Shown here: one piece after another, positions 5,327 through 5,422 of the stretch
How positions within the stretch are numbered: position 1 is the first letter of the stretch
How the letters are laid out: every line of letters begins with the position of its first letter
DNA from: Pseudanabaenaceae cyanobacterium MP8IB2.15
GTDB taxonomy: Bacteria > Cyanobacteriota > Cyanobacteriia > Pseudanabaenales > Pseudanabaenaceae
Length of the DNA stretch: 5,422 nt
Assembly: GCA_030248825.1 (NCBI GenBank)
Contig: JARCMB010000168.1
Span: 1-5,422 of the forward strand
Reading direction: 5' to 3'
Notes under the pieces: generated by a model
The model's database searches: none
Told to the model about the DNA's origin: nothing
What the model saw: the letters and a program-made list of their open reading frames with translations, nothing else
Translations under genes and position numbers: made by a program

Positions 5327-5422
5327 ATGCCAAGTTTAAATCAGCGGATTCGTGAGTTTTATGATGCTTCTTCTAGCCTTTGGGAGGGAGTTTGGGGTGA
5401 ACATATGCATCACGGCTATTAC
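5327..5422 (+). CDS. SAM-dependent methyltransferase, N-terminus only (gamma-tocopherol methyltransferase-like)
   Basis: The first 32 codons run to the window edge. The peptide has FYDASSSLWEGVWGEHMHHG (residues 11-30) followed by YY. The pattern FYD-x-SS-x-LWE-x-VWGEHMHHGYY is, from memory, the start of cyanobacterial gamma-tocopherol methyltransferase, which uses S-adenosylmethionine to make alpha- from gamma-tocopherol. The SAM-binding motifs lie beyond the window, so a related class I methyltransferase (other quinol or small-molecule acceptor) is possible. No good ribosome site precedes the ATG. A GTG at 5318 is in frame but a TGA at 5312-5314 blocks any longer start. Unlike the plant and Synechocystis enzymes I recall, no N-terminal leader is visible. 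Its promoter must lie within the gene remnant upstream. Confidence 0.8.
   Translation, partial: MPSLNQRIREFYDASSSLWEGVWGEHMHHGYY

Overview
The window looks like ordinary cyanobacterial chromosome. The evidence is five perfect HIP1 octamers (GCGATCGC), a general excess of CGATCG, an aspartate kinase with duplicated ACT pairs, a tRNA gene without encoded CCA, and the start of a methyltransferase resembling cyanobacterial gamma-tocopherol methyltransferase. The genus cannot be fixed from sequence reading alone.

Layout from left to right. (1) On the minus strand, 1-1580 holds most of lysC (aspartate kinase, first step of Lys/Thr/Met synthesis), cut at its C-terminus by the window edge. (2) A 170-bp divergent intergenic region (1581-1750) carries a HIP1 site, phased A-tracts and an extended -10 promoter candidate for gpmI. 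(3) gpmI (1751-3349) is a complete cofactor-independent phosphoglycerate mutase. (4) A two-gene toxin-antitoxin-like module (3409-4148) follows: a UPF0175 antitoxin overlapping a DUF3368/PIN-like toxin by 4 bp. (5) A minus-strand tRNA-Leu(CAG) (4154-4235) lies 5 bp from the toxin stop codon; its probable terminator hairpin uses toxin coding sequence. (6) After a 187-bp divergent spacer comes a 1-Cys (Prx6-type) peroxiredoxin (4423-5064) with a strong intrinsic terminator. (7) On the minus strand, 5129-about 5289 is the decayed 3' end of a gene, probably a small NIL-domain protein, with a one-base frameshift and no N-terminus. (8) At the right edge, a methyltransferase starts at 5327 and runs out of the window.

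Most genes are unrelated housekeeping functions (amino-acid synthesis, glycolysis, translation, peroxide detoxification, probably tocopherol synthesis), each apparently with its own transcription unit. The only accessory element is the toxin-antitoxin pair between gpmI and the tRNA. I found no CRISPR array, insertion sequence or convincing undescribed system. The most interesting points are small: the gene fossil beneath the methyltransferase promoter, and the interlocked ends of the toxin and tRNA genes.
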